A DNA stretch of 64,000 nt from Eutreptiella sp. 'Long Island Sound 2002' (GCA_964036045.1 OZ038389.1:40045717-40109716), one strand, 5' to 3'. Numbered from the stretch's first letter, positions 11,432-24,439 are shown. The notes: generated from the sequence alone by a model not told the origin. Numbers and translations: made by a program.

Positions 11432-11782
11432 TGAAGCGGTAGCGGCAGGGTCTCCCTACCGCTACCCGCTGTGGCTCGCACGTGCGCTGAACAGCGCAAT
11501 TTATGACGTAAAATGGGATTACGAAAGCGACAGAGCAATAGCTAGAATTGCCGATTTTTATATTAAAATAGCAGTTTTTATAAGAAATTTATGCTGTTGT
11601 GCCCCATTTTGTAAATATACGTGAGATTTCACTGTTTTTCCATGTTTTCACAGGCATCATGTAGATTCGAAAGGCCTGTGGCTAACGCCTTAGAACAGTT
11701 TAAGCATCTTAAACCGACTCACAAAATGTTCGATTCTTGCAGAAATTGCGGTGCTTTGCAGGAGGGTCACGAAAACGCTTCA
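11432..11782 (+). repeat. 5' LTR of element B (351 bp)
   Basis: Starts TGAAGCGGTAGCGG and ends ACGCTTCA. It contains an AT-rich stretch (TTTTTATATTAAAATAG at about 11556) that could serve as a TATA region, and TTAGAACAGTTT at 11690-11701, the complement of the primer site just outside the LTR. Confidence 0.95.
11690..11701 (+). promoter_or_regulatory. Putative self-primer / RNA 5' end of element B
   Basis: TTAGAACAGTTT is the exact reverse complement of AAACTGTTCTAA at 11783-11794. In Tf1-type elements the first bases of the RNA fold back on the primer site, so transcription would be expected to begin at or near here. Confidence 0.65.
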
Positions 11783-11794
11783 AAACTGTTCTAA
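11783..11794 (+). promoter_or_regulatory. Primer binding site of element B (self-priming type)
   Basis: AAACTGTTCTAA begins on the first base after the 5' LTR. No TGG, as needed for a tRNA 3' CCA end, follows the LTR, whereas the 12 bases pair perfectly with a site in the LTR. Confidence 0.7.
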
Positions 11795-11968
11795 CAACCC
11801 TGAACAGGGACAGCCGCAAGCCGCAGCGCATCGCAGCGCCGAGGAGCGGCGCTAACACGCGCTGGAACCAGAAGGCGCTGGGCGCAGCGCCAAGCAGCAC
11901 CGCAACGTGGCCGTCAGCCGCAACACGCCGCCAGAGGAGAGGCAGCAAGTGCCTCCGCAGCGTCCTGG

Positions 11969-12781
11969 ATGAGCAGCAGCGACAGCAGCGGCGTCAGGAC
12001 ATGGGGACCGCAAACTGGCGGCTACAACCTGGACAGCATGAGCGACGCGTCAGACTGGAGTCCCAGTCCAAGGCCAAGTTCGAGCCGCAGTCCCGCGTTC
12101 GAGCAACCGAGGTATGGCCCTTCCAGCCGTCAACCGTATGGCCGTGGGAACCAGCACAGCGACAGCGTCGGCCGTCCCAAGAGCGGCAGTACCAGCCGCA
12201 ACCCGGATTACCGTGACGGCCAACCAGCCGTCGAAAGAGAGCTCTTCCGCAAGTCGGACCATCGTCAAGCAGCGTGGGATCGCCAACCAGCGTCCTGGAG
12301 AACGCCGGAGCGCCAATCAGCGCACCACCGAAGACAAGGTCCAAGCCGTGGTCACGCAGACCGTGGTCAAGCGTCAAGGGAGCGCCAAACAGCGCCCCAG
12401 AAGGCACCGGAGTACCGACCAGTACCCCAACGTGGAGGAGCGTTCGCCGGAAATCCACGCAACCCCAGTCCCAGCCGGTTAAGTTCGGAGATCGCCATCC
12501 TACCAACCGAGACGGTGGAGTTGAAGGCCTGGGCCGTGGAGATGGCAGCGTGGGCAAGAAGTGCAGCAGCGGAGATCCGGACCCTGAAGTCGGAGCAGGA
12601 GAGTCTGCAAGAGCGACTCCGTCGCCTGGAGAAGACGTCCAAGACGAAGTCCGCTACGGGCGAAGCGAAGAAGATGGAAGTCGCCTTCCAGACGCCGAAA
12701 AAGACCGCCAGGACCAGCGGAGCGAACCAAGACAGCGGGACGCAGACGCCCGGCAGTGGCAGCCGTCGTTGGAGACGGTGA
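11969..12781 (+). CDS. Gag-like low-complexity protein of element B (270 aa)
   Basis: ATG 11969 to TGA at 12779-12781. The N-terminal two thirds are rich in Ser, Arg, Pro and Gln and probably disordered. Residues about 185-235 form a likely coiled coil (AAEIRTLKSEQESLQERL). The C-terminus is Lys/Thr/Gly-rich and ends GSGSRRWRR. There is no protease, reverse transcriptase or zinc knuckle. As the only frame in a compact LTR element it is most simply an RNA-packaging or Gag-like protein. The leader before it is rich in CGCAGCGC motifs, as is the leader of element A. Confidence 0.6.
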   Translation: MSSSDSSGVRTWGPQTGGYNLDSMSDASDWSPSPRPSSSRSPAFEQPRYGPSSRQPYGRGNQHSDSVGRPKSGSTSRNPDYRDGQPAVERELFRKSDHRQAAWDRQPASWRTPERQSAHHRRQGPSRGHADRGQASRERQTAPQKAPEYRPVPQRGGAFAGNPRNPSPSRLSSEIAILPTETVELKAWAVEMAAWARSAAAEIRTLKSEQESLQERLRRLEKTSKTKSATGEAKKMEVAFQTPKKTARTSGANQDSGTQTPGSGSRRWRR

Positions 12782-13263
12782 TAATTTAATTTTCCGTTTG
12801 TTGGAACACCCGTGGGCAAGTCCAGTCTTGTCAGGCTTGCCGTGGTGAGAGCCCAGTCTTGTCAGGCTCCACCAACCGGGTATATATGTGGGTCTTAAAA
12901 CCCATGTATATATGGGGCAGATCAGCCCCTGGCACACGCACCCGCACTTGTACAGTACAGTGCACGGTGCCTGGGTAAGGCACGAACTGACACAGCAACG
13001 TTTATTTGATGCTGAGTTGTGGTGCTGTGTGCATGCCTGTCCTGTTGTTTGGTTTTTGAAAGCATGGAGGTTTTCGGGAAACTGAAAACTTTTTCAGGTT
13101 TTCGAAACAAACGGGGCAGGCCACCCAAGGCCTTTTTCTTTTATTCTCCTAGTGTGGCAAAGCAGGTTTTTGCCTGAGGGTAGTATTGGTGCTCCCCACC
13201 GGACACCTAGGAAAAGGCTACCTCTGGGGTTTGTTTTTCCTCCTGGAGGATAAACAAACCTTT
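12782..13263 (+). other. 3' noncoding part of element B
   Basis: No reading frame of interest. It contains two near-repeats of CAGTCTTGTCAGGCT (about 12820 and 12851) and an imperfect palindrome around TATATATGTGGGTCTTAAAAC (12882-12915). Confidence 0.6.
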
Positions 13264-13274
13264 AAGAAGGGGGG
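13264..13274 (+). promoter_or_regulatory. Polypurine tract of element B
   Basis: AAGAAGGGGGG directly precedes the 3' LTR and matches the tract of element A (AAGGAGGGGGG) but for one base. Confidence 0.85.
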
Positions 13275-13625
13275 TGAAGCGGTAGCGGCAGGGTCTCCCT
13301 ACCGCTACCCGCTGTGGCTCGCACGTGCGCTGAACAGCGCAATTTATGACGTAAAATGGGATTACGAAAGCGACAGAGCAATAGCTAGAATTGCCGATTT
13401 TTATATTAAAATAGCAGTTTTTATAATAAATTTATGCTGTTGTGCCCCATTTTGTAAATATACGTGAGATTTCACTGTTTTTCCGTGTTTTCACAGGCAT
13501 CATGTAGATTCGAAAGGCCTGTGGCTAACGCCTTAGAACAGTTTAAGCATCTTAAACCGAATCACGAAATGTTCGATTCTTGCAGAAATTGCGGTGCTTT
13601 GCAGGAGGGTCACGAAAACGCTTCA
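13275..13625 (+). repeat. 3' LTR of element B (351 bp)
   Basis: Same length as the 5' LTR, with four base differences by my count. Followed by the target duplication CCAC. Confidence 0.95.
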
Positions 13626-13686
13626 CCACCCCCTTGCCCAATTTAAACTCAAGTTTACTGCATAAACTTTAGTTCGCTGTGTTGGG

Positions 13687-14272
13687 TTGCTGTTGCAAAG
13701 AAGTACCGTCCAAGATGGGCCTATTCTGCGGACATGGGCCTATTCTGCGGACCTGGGTTCGTGCACTTCTGGACTATGCTCGCAATGCTGTGGTATCCCT
13801 CTCAACTGGAGGCCCTTTCTGTTATCACACTTGAAATGCGGAAGTCATGTTGAGTTGCTGGAGTTAGTCAGGGGGCTAGAATGCTTGGAGGTGAAGACGA
13901 GACGGACTGTGCCCTTTCTGATTGACATGAAGATCTTTTACGCACTCCTGAAAATGTCGTTCGGAGCAAGCTATGCCCCCTGGCACGTAGACCATTTCCT
14001 GTTGGGACACCCCTTGCTTTACGGTGTCTGGCACCCATAACCTACAAGGCATTTGCCCCTATTATTAAATTTCTCTAGCAGGGTTGGGACCTGAAGGCTG
14101 GAGTTGTGGTGCCCATGAAAATCAAACTGCGTCACATGGAAAAAACCATTGTTGGTTTGTTCCTGGCTACAGCTGCTAACAAAGCACGGCTTGATAGTAC
14201 GACCGAGGTCCTTATGGGTATCAAGGCGCTGACAAACGACCCCCCAAAGTTCCGTCAAAAGGGTATGCATAT
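13687..14272 (+). pseudogene. Decayed coding fragment, unknown family
   Basis: Two frames (13687-14040 and 14106 onward) carry consecutive protein-like text such as IFYALLKMSFGASYAPWHVD, LLGHPLLYGVWHP, then VPMKIKLRHMEKTIVGLFLA. A frame change and stops near 14040-14105 separate them. The text reads like a degraded mobile-element protein but I cannot name the family. It lies just outside element B and could belong to the nest B inserted into. Confidence 0.4.
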
Positions 14273-14289
14273 GGGCCACGTGTCAACAT

Positions 14290-14560
14290 GTGATACCCAT
14301 TTCATCTATCACTCTCTCATCACCTCTACCTCTACTCTTCACGTCATTCTCACTCGCTCCATCTACTCGTCTCCGATCTCACCTCTCTACGTGCCCTCTC
14401 CATCCTCTACTCTTCTCCTGTTCTGCCTGCATACTCACGCATCTCCTTGCCTGCATACTCACGCATCTCCTGGTCTATCTACATCCCTGGATCTCGCATG
14501 CCCTCTCCTGTTGTCCTTTGACTCTCCTCCTCCTGCAAGGCTCTCCTTTTCATCCTACCT
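14290..14560 (+). repeat. Pyrimidine-rich low-complexity stretch
   Basis: About 270 bp of CT-rich sequence on the plus strand with a short tandem duplication of TGCCTGCATACTCACGCATC near 14427-14472. No gene is visible. Confidence 0.6.
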
Positions 14561-17500
14561 CGGTGTCCATCGTCTTCCGCACAATAGTGGAGCCGGGCTG
14601 CAGGTACAAAGGGGTCCCACATTTCTCTGGCACACTACAGCACAAAAGCGGAGCCGGTTCACTGGCACAATTATGAGAGATGGAAAAAATAATGGCACAG
14701 AGGATCGTCTGCAGGTGAATTGGCTATGCAAGAAATAAATGGGATGTCCGTTCCGGTGGGTTTCTGACTCCTAACACCTTCTCATTGAACTTTGATGTCA
14801 ACTGTAACTTTTGTTAGCAATGGCCTGGATTTACGTTGGGTGATTTTCAGGGGTTAACTAGACTTGCCATCTCTTGCAAAATACTCAAGCATTCATGCTG
14901 TTCTGCTGCGTTTTGTCCAACCTGCTGTCCTGTGGTTGCACATTTGCACAAGGCACCATGTTGGATTCGTAGCTTTGGTTTGCTGACACACCTTTAGCAT
15001 TTGGTGGGATGAAGGGCAAACATAGTAGAGGAAGGGACGGGCAGAGCGGAGGGCTGTGTGTGGGAGCAGGGGTGAGGGGCAAGGTGGTTGTGTTGATAAT
15101 TGTTGATAGGCGTGTTGTGGTGTTTTGAAGTTGTGTTCTAAAACTGTTTTAATTCTATTGCCTTCGGCAGGGCACCTCGAAGAGGGGAGAGGGACAACCA
15201 TTCTTGAGCTGGTGAGGCGGGAAAACTGCATAAGCAAGTTGTGCCCTAGACCCCTTGGGAGCCACCCCACCCCCAACACCCAAATAGTGTGAAAAACGCA
15301 TATAAGGGGGCTAAAACATGCTTCAGATGGGATATTTGATCATTTTGGATGGTCAGAGTATCAAAAAAATCAGTTTCAGAAATTTCCATTTTTGAGCTGT
15401 TTAGGCGGGAAAACTGCATTAGCAGGTTGCGCCCTAGACCCCTTGGGAGCCACCCCACCCCCAACACCCAAAGAGTGTGAAAAACACATAAAAGGGGGCT
15501 AAAACATGCTTCACATGGGATATTTGATCATTTTGCATGGTCAAAGTATCAAAAAAATCAGTTTCAGAAATTTCCATTTTTGAGCTGTTGAGGCGGGAAA
15601 ACTGCATAAGCAGGTTGCGCCCTAGACCCCTTGGGAGCCCCCCCCCCCAACACCCAAATAGGGTGAAAAACACATAAAAGGGGGATAAAACATGCTTCAC
15701 ATGGGATATTTGATCATTTTGGATGGTCAAAGTATCAAAAAAATCAGTTTCAGAAATTTCCATTTTTGAGCTGTTGAGGCGGGAAAACTGCATTAGCAGG
15801 TGGCGTCCTAGACCCCTTGGGAGCCCCCCCCCCCCCCCCCCAACACCCAAATAGGGTGAAAAACACATAAAAGGGGGCTAAAACATGCTTTACATAGCAT
15901 ATTTCATCATTGTAAGTGGTCACAATATCAAAAAAATGTTTTGCAAAATTTTCCATTTTTGACTTGTAAAGGGTTGCAAACTGCTTAGGCGGTTTGTGCT
16001 CACACCAAATGCCATTGAACCACCTACAAACACTAATTTTGAAGCTTTTTGGGGGCCCGTGGCACGGGCTACATAGGCCCAGCGGCCACAACCCGGGTCC
16101 CCCTGGGTGCTCAAGTACCCGTATTGTCACTAAATCATCACCCAAACCCAACCCTAACACCTTCTCATTGAACTTTGATGTCAACTGTAACTTTTGTTAG
16201 CAATGGCCTGGATTTGCGTTGGGTGATTTTCAGGGGTTAACTAGACTTGCCATCTCTTGCAAAATACTCAAGCATTCATGCTGTTCTGCTGCGTTTTGCC
16301 CAACCTGCTGTCCTGTGGTTGCACATTTGCACAAGGCACCATGTTGGATTCGTAGCTTTGGTTTGCTGACACACCTTTAGCATTTGGTGGGATGAAGGGC
16401 AAACATAGTAGAGGAAGGGACGGGCAGAGCGGAGGGCTGTGTGTGGGAGGAGGGGTGAGGGGCAAGGTGGTTGTGTTGATAATTGTTGATAGGCGTGTTG
16501 TGGTGTTTTGAAGTTGTGTTCTGAAACTGTTTTAATTCTATTGCCTTCGGCAGGGCACCTCGAAGAGGGGAGAGTTCTTGAGCTGGTGAGGCGGGAAAAC
16601 TGCATAAGCAAGTTGTGCCCTAGACCCCTTGGGAGCCACCCCATCCCCAACACCCAAATAGTGTGAAAAACGCATAAAAGGGGGCTAAAACATGCTTCAC
16701 ATGGGATATTTGATCATTTTGGATGGTCAAAGTATCAAAAAAATCAGTTTCAGAAATTTCAATTTTTGAGCTGTTGAGGCAGGAAAACTGCATTAGCAGG
16801 TTGCGCCCTAGACCCCTTGGGAGCCACCCCACCCCCAACACCCAAATAGTGTGAAAAACGCATAAAAGGGGGCTAAAACATGCTTCACATGGGATATTTG
16901 ATCATTTTGGATGGTCAAAGTATCAAAAAAATCAGTTTCAGAAATTTCCATTTTTGAGCTGTTGAGGCGGGAAGACTGCATTAGCAGGTTGCGCCCAAGA
17001 CCCCTTGGGAGCCCCCCCCCCCCCCCCCCAACACCCAAAAAGGGTGAAGAACACATAAAAAGGGGCTAAAACATGCTTCACATGGGATATTTGATCATTT
17101 TGGATGGTCAAAGTATCAAAAAAATCAGTTTCAGAAATTTCCATTTTTGAGCTGTTGAGGCGGGAAAACTACATTAGCAGGTTGCGCCCTAGACCCCTTG
17201 GGAGCCCCCCCCCCCCCCCCCAACACCCAAATAGGGTGAAAACCACATAAAAGGGGGCTAAAACATGCTTTACATAGCATATTTCATCATTGTAAGTGGT
17301 CACAATATCAAAAAAATGTTTTGCAAAATTTTCCATTTTTGACTTGTAAAGGGTTGAAAACTGCTTAGGCGGTTTGTGCTCACACCAAATGCCATTGAAC
17401 CACCTACAAACAGCAATTTTGAAGCTTTTGGGGGGCCCGTGGCACGGGCTACATAGGCCCAGCGGCTACAATCCGGGGCACCCTGGGTGCTCAAGTACCC

Positions 17501-20500
17501 GTATTGTCACTAAGTCATCACCCAAACCAAACCCTAACACCTTCTCATTGAACTTTGATGTCAACTGTAACTTTTGTTAGCAATGGCCTGGATTTGCGTT
17601 GGGTGATTTTCAGGGGTTAACTAGACTTGCCATCTCTTGCAAAATACTCAAGCATTCATGCTGTTCTGCTGCGTTTTGCCCAACCTGCTGTCCTGTGGTT
17701 GCACATTTGCACAAGGCACCATGTTGGATTCGTAGCTTTGGTTTGCTGACACACCTTTAGCATTTGGTGGGATGAAGGGCAAACATAGTAGAGGAAGGGA
17801 CGGGCAGAGTGGAGGGCTGTGTGTGGGAGGAGGGGTGAGGGGCAAGGTGGTTGTGTTGATAATTGTTGATAGGCGTGCTGTGGTGTTTTGAAGTTGTGTT
17901 CTAAAACTGTTTTAATTCTATTGCCTTCGGCAGGGCACCTCGAAAAGGGGAGAGGGACAACCATTCTTGAGCTGCTGAGGCGGGAAAACTGCATAAGCAA
18001 GTTGTGCCCTAGACCCCTTGGGAGCCACCCCACCCCCAACACCCAAATAGTGTGAAAAACCCATAAAAGGGGGCTAAAACATGCTTCAGATGGGATATTT
18101 GATCATTTTGGATGGTCAAAGTATCAAAAAAATCAGTTTCAGAAATTTCCATTTTTGAGCCGTTGAGGCGGGAAAACTGCATTAGCAGGTTGCGCCCTAG
18201 ACCCCTTGGGAGCCCCCCCCCCCCAACACCCAAACAGGATGAAAAACACATAAAAGGGGGCTAAAACATGCTTTACATAGCATATTTCATCATTGTAAGT
18301 GGTCACAATATCAAAAAAATGTTTTGCAAAATTTTCCATTTTTGACTTGTAAAGGGTTGAAAACTGCTTAGGCGGTTTGTGCTCACACCAAATGCCATTG
18401 AACCACCTACAAACAGCAATTTTGAAGCTTTTGGGGGGCCCGTGGCACGGGCTACATAGGCCGAGCGGCCACAACGTGGGTCCCCCTGGGTGCTCAAGTA
18501 CCCGTATTGTCACTAAATCATCACCCAAACCAAACCCTAACACCTTCTCATTGAACTTTGATGTCAACTGTAACTTTTGTTAGCAATGGCCTGGATTTGC
18601 GTTGGGTGATTTTCAGGGGTTAACTAGACTTGCCATCTCTTGCAAAATACTCAAGCATTCATGCTGTTCTGCTGCGTTTTTCCCAACCTGCTGTCCTGTG
18701 GTTGCACATTTGCACAAGGCACCATGTTGGATTCGTAGCTTTGGTTTGCTGACACACCTTTAGCATTTGGTGGGATGAAGGGCAAACATAGTAGAGGAAG
18801 GGACGGGCAGAGCGGAGGGCTGTGTGTGGGAGCAGGGGTGAGGGGCAAGGTGGTTGTGTTGATAATTGTTGATAGGCGTGTTGTGGTGTTTTGAAGTTGT
18901 GTTCTAAAACTGTTTTAATTCTATTGCCTTCGGCAGGGCACCTCGAAGAGGGGAGAGGGACAACCATTCTTGAGCTGGTGAGGCGGGAAAACTGCATAAG
19001 CAAGTTGTGCCCTAGACCCCTTGGGAGCCACCCCACCCCCAACACCCAAATAGTGTGAAAAACGCATATAAGGGGGCTAAAACATGCTTCAGATGGGATA
19101 TTTGATCATTTTGGATGGTCAGAGTATCAAAAAAATCAGTTTCAGAAATTTCCATTTTTGAGCTGTTGAGGCGGGAAAACTGCATTAGCAGGTTGCGCCC
19201 TAGACCCCTTGGGAGCCACCCCACCCCCAACACCCAAATAGTGTGAAAAACACATAAAAGGGGGCTAAAACATGCTTCACATGGGATATTTGATCATTTT
19301 GCATGGTCAAAGTATCAAAAAAATCAGTTTCAGAAATTTCCATTTTTGAGCTGTTGAGGCGGGAAAACTGCATAAGCAGGTTGCGCCCTAGACCCCTTGG
19401 GAGCCCCCCCCCCCCAACACCCAAATAGGGTGAAAAACACATAAAAGGGGGATAAAACATGCTTCACATGGGATATTTGATCATTTTGGATGGTCAAAGT
19501 ATCAAAAAAATCAGTTTCAGAAATTTCCATTTTTGAGCTGTTGAGGCGGGAAAACTGCATTAGCAGGTGGCGTCCTAGACCCCTTGGGAGCCCCCCCCCC
19601 CCCCCCCCAACACCCAAATAGGGTGAAAAACACATAAAAGGGGGCTAAAACATGCTTTACATAGCATATTTCATCATTGTAAGTGGTCACAATATCAAAA
19701 AAATGTTTTGCAAAATTTTCCATTTTTGACTTGTAAAGGGTTGCAAACTGCTTAGGCGGTTTGTGCTCACACCAAATGCCATTGAACCACCTACAAACAC
19801 TAATTTTGAAGCTTTTTGGGGGCCCGTGGCACGGGCTACATAGGGCCAGCGGCCACAACCCGGGTCCCCCTGGGTGCTCAAGTACCCGTATTGTCACTAA
19901 ATCATCACCCAAACCCAACCCTAACACCTTCTCATTGAACTTTGATGTCAACTGTAACTTTTGTTAGCAATGGCCTGGATTTGCGTTGGGTGATTTTCAG
20001 GGGTTAACTAGACTTGCCATCTCTTGCAAAATACTCAAGCATTCATGCTGTTCTGCTGCGTTTTGCCCAACCTGCTGTCCTGTGGTTGCACATTTGCACA
20101 AGGCACCATGTTGGATTCGTAGCTTTGGTTTGCTGACACACCTTTAGCATTTGGTGGGATGAAGGGCAAACATAGTAGAGGAAGGGACGGGCAGAGCGGA
20201 GGGCTGTGTGTGGGAGGAGGGGTGAGGGGCAAGGTGGTTGTGTTGATAATTGTTGATAGGCGTGTTGTGGTGTTTTGAAGTTGTGTTCTGAAACTGTTTT
20301 AATTCTATTGCCTTCGGCAGGGCACCTCGAAGAGGGGAGAGTTCTTGAGCTGGTGAGGCGGGAAAACTGCATAAGCAAGTTGTGCCCTAGACCCCTTGGG
20401 AGCCACCCCATCCCCAACACCCAAATAGTGTGAAAAACGCATAAAAGGGGGCTAAAACATGCTTCACATGGGATATTTGATCATTTTGGATGGTCAAAGT

Positions 20501-23500
20501 ATCAAAAAAATCAGTTTCAGAAATTTCCATTTTTGAGCTGTTGAGGCAGGAAAACTGCATTAGCAGGTTGCGCCCTAGACCCCTTGGGAGCCACCCCACC
20601 CCCAACACCCAAATAGTGTGAAAAACGCATAAAAGGGGGCTAAAACATGCTTCACATGGGATATTTGATCATTTTGGATGGTCAAAGTATCAAAAAAATC
20701 AGTTTCAGAAATTTCCATTTTTGAGCTGTTGAGGCGGGAAGACTGCATAAGCAGGTTGCGCCCAAGACCCCTTGGGAGCCCCCCCCCCCCCCCCCAACAC
20801 CCAAATAGGGTGAAGAACACATAAAAAGGGGCTAAAACATGCTTCACATGGGATATTTGATCATTTTGGATGATCAAAGTATCAAAAAAATAAGTTTCAG
20901 AAATTTCCATTTTTGAGCTGTTGAGGCGGGAAAACTGCATTAGCAGGTTGCGCCCTAGACCCCTTGGGAGCCCCCCCCCCCCCCCCAACACCCAAATAGG
21001 GTGAAAAACACATAAAAGGGGGCTAAAACATGCTTTACATAGCATATTTCATCATTGTAAGTGGTCACAATATCAAAAAAATGTTTTGCAAAATTTTCCA
21101 TTTTTGACTTGTAAAGAGTTGAAAACTGCTTAGGCGGTTTGTGCTCACACCAAATGCCATTGAACCACCTACAAACAGCAATTTTGAAGCTTTTGGGGGG
21201 CCCGTGGCGAGGGCTACATAGGCCTAGCGGCCACAACCCGGGTCCCCCTGGGTGCTCAAGTACCCGTATTGTCACTAAGTCATCACCCAAACCAAACCCT
21301 AACACCTTCTCATTGAACTTTGATGTCAACTGTAACTTTTGTTAGCAATGGCCTGGATTTGCGTTGGGTGATTTTCAGGGGTTAACTAGACTTGCCATCT
21401 CTTGCAAAATACTCAAGCATTCATGCTGTTCTGCTGCGTTTTGTCCAACCTGCTGTCCTGTGGTTGCACATTTGCACAAGGCACCATGTTGGATTCGTAG
21501 CTTTGGTTTGCTGACACACGTTTAGCATTTGGTGGGATGAAGGGCAAACATAGTAGAGGAAGGGACAGGCAGAGCGGAGGGCTGTGTGTGGGAGGAGGGG
21601 TGAGGGGCAAGGTGGTTGTGTTGATAATTGTTGATAGGCGTGTTGTGGTGTTTTGAAGTTGTGTTCTAAAACTGTTTTAATTCTATTGCCTTCGGCAGGG
21701 CACCTCGAAGAGGGGAGAGTTCTTGAGCTGGTGAGGCGGGAAAACTGCATAAGCAAGTTGTGCCCTAGACCCCTTGGGAGCCACCCCATCCCCAACACCC
21801 AAATAGTGTGAAAAACGCATAAAAGGGGGCTAAAACATGCTTCACATGGGATATTTGATCATTTTGGATGGTCAAAGTATCAAAAAAATCAGTTTCAGAA
21901 ATTTCAATTTTTGAGCTGTTGAGGCAGGAAAACTGCATTAGCAGGTTGCGCCCTAGACCCCTTGGGAGCCACCCCACCCCCAACACCCAAATAGGGTGAA
22001 AAACACATAAAAGGGGGCTAAAACATGCTTCACATGGGATATTTGATCATTTTGGATGGTCAAAGTATCAAAGAAATCAGTTTCAGAAATTTCCATTTTT
22101 GAGCTGTTGAGGCGGGAAAACTACATTAGCAGGTTGCGCCCTAGACCCCTTGGGAGCCCCCCCCCCCCCCCAACACCCAAATAGGGTGAAAACCACATAA
22201 AAGGGGGCTAAAACATGCTTTACATAGCATATTTCATCATTGTAAGTGGTCACAATATCAAAAAAATGTTTTGCAAAATTTTCCATTTTTGACTTGTAAA
22301 GGGTTGAAAACTGCTTAGGCGGTTTGTGCTCACACCAAATGCCATTGAACCACCTACAAACAGCAATTTTGAAGCTTTTGGGGGGCCCGTGGCACGGGCT
22401 ACATAGGCCCAGCGGCTACAATCCGGGGCACCCTGGGTGCTCAAGTACCCGTATTGTCACTAAGTCATCACCCAAACCAAACCCTAACACCTTCTCATTG
22501 AACTTTGATGTCAACTGTAACTTTTGTTAGCAATGGCCTGGATTTGCGTTGGGTGATTTTCAGGGGTTAACTAGACTTGCCATCTCTTGCAAAATACTCA
22601 AGCATTCATGCTGTTCTGCTGCGTTTTGCCCAACCTGCTGTCCTGTGGTTGCACATTTGCACAAGGCACCATGTTGGATTCGTAGCTTTGGTTTGCTGAC
22701 ACACCTTTAGCATTTGGTGGGATGAAGGGCAAACATAGTAGAGGAAGGGACGGGCAGAGTGGAGGGCTGTGTGTGGGAGCAGGGGTGAGGGGCAAGGTGG
22801 TTGTGTTGATAATTGTTGATAGGCGTGCTGTGGTGTTTTGAAGTTGTGTTCTAAAACTGTTTTAATTCTATTGCCTTCGGCAGGGCACCTCGAAGAGGGG
22901 AGAGGGACAACCATTCTTGAGCTGCTGAGGCGGGAAAACTGCATAAGCAAGTTGTGCCCTAGACCCCTTGGGAGCCACCCCACCCCCAACACCCAAATAG
23001 TGTGAAAAACACATAAAAGGTGGCTAAAACATGCTTCAGATGGGATATTTGATCATTTTGGATGGTCAAAGTATCAAAAAAATCAGTTTCAGAAATTTCC
23101 ATTTCTGAGCCGTTGAGGCGGGAAAACTGCATTAGCAGGTTGCGCCCTAGACCCCTTGGGAGCCCCCCCCCCCCAACACCCAAACAGGATGAAAAACACA
23201 TAAAAGGGGGCTAAAACATGCTTTACATAGCATATTTCATCATTGTAAGTGGTCACAATATCAAAAAAATGTTTTGCAAAATTTTCCATTTTTGACTTGT
23301 AAAGGGTTGAAAACTGCTTAGGCGGTTTGTGCTCACACCAAATGCCATTGAACCACCTACAAACAGCAATTTTGAAGCTTTTGGGGGGCCCGTGGCACGG
23401 GCTACATAGGCCGAGCGGCCACAACGTGGGTCCCCCTGGGTGCTCAAGTACCCGTATTGTCACTAAATCATCACCCAAACCCAACCCTAACACCTTCTCA

Positions 23501-24439
23501 TTGAACTTTGATGTCAACTGTAACTTTTGTTAGCAATGGCCTGGATTTGCGTTGGGTGATTTTCAGGGGTTAACTAGACTTGCCATCTCTTGCAAAATAC
23601 TCAAGCATTCATGCTGTTCTGCTGCGTTTTTCCCAACCTGCTGTCCTGTGGTTGCACATTTGCACAAGGCACCATGTTGGATTCGTAGCTTTGGTTTGCT
23701 GACACACCTTTAGCATTTGGTGGGATGAAGGGCAAACATAGTAGAGGAAGGGACGGGCAGAGCGGAGGGCTGTGTGTGGGAGCAGGGGTGAGGGGCAAGG
23801 TGGTTGTGTTGATAATTGTTGATAGGCGTGTTGTGGTGTTTTGAAGTTGTGTTCTAAAACTGTTTTAATTCTATTGCCTTCGGCAGGGCACCTCGAAGAG
23901 GGGAGAGTTCTTGAGCTGCTGAGGCGGGAAAACTGCATAAGCAAGTTGTGCCCTAGACCCCTTGGGAGCCAACCAACCCCCAACACCCAAATAGTGTGAA
24001 AAACACATAAAAGGGGGCTAAAACATGCTTCACATGGGATATTTGATCATTTTGGATGGTCAAAGTATCAAAAAAATCGGTTTCAGAAATTTCCATTTTT
24101 GAGCTGTTGAGGCGGGAAAACTGCATTAGCAGGTTGCGCCCTAGACCCCTTGGGAGCCACCCCACCCCCAACACCCAAATAGTGTGAAAAACACATAAAA
24201 AGGGGCTAAAACATGCTTCACATGGGATATTTGATCATTCTGGATGGTCAAAGTATCAAAAAAATCAGTTTCAGAAATTTCCATTTTTGAGCTGTTGAGG
24301 CGCGAAGACTGCATAAGCAGGTTGCGCCCTAGACTCCTTGGGAGCCACCCCCCCCCCCCCCCCCAACACCCAAATAGGGTGAAAAACACATAAAAAGGGG
24401 CTAAAACATGCTTCACATGGGATATTTGATCATTTGGGA

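Larger units (their letters stand above)
11432..13625 (+). mobile_element. Non-autonomous LTR retrotransposon (element B, 2194 bp, gag-only)
   Basis: Two 351-bp direct repeats with TG...CA ends (11432-11782 and 13275-13625) flank 1.49 kb that holds one 270-codon frame and no reverse transcriptase or integrase. The flanks are CCAC at 11428-11431 and CCAC at 13626-13629, a perfect 4-bp target duplication. I count four differences between the two LTRs, so the insertion is fairly recent. The LTR start TGAAGCGGTA and the purine tract match those of element A, and the end ACGCTTCA matches A's ACGCGTCA but for one base. It also has a self-complementary primer site. All this points to trans-mobilisation by an A-type element (inference). 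Confidence 0.93.

Noticed and set aside
16145-16165. CCCAACCCTAACACC as telomere-like sequence
   Set aside because: A single short match per spacer unit, not a tandem array.
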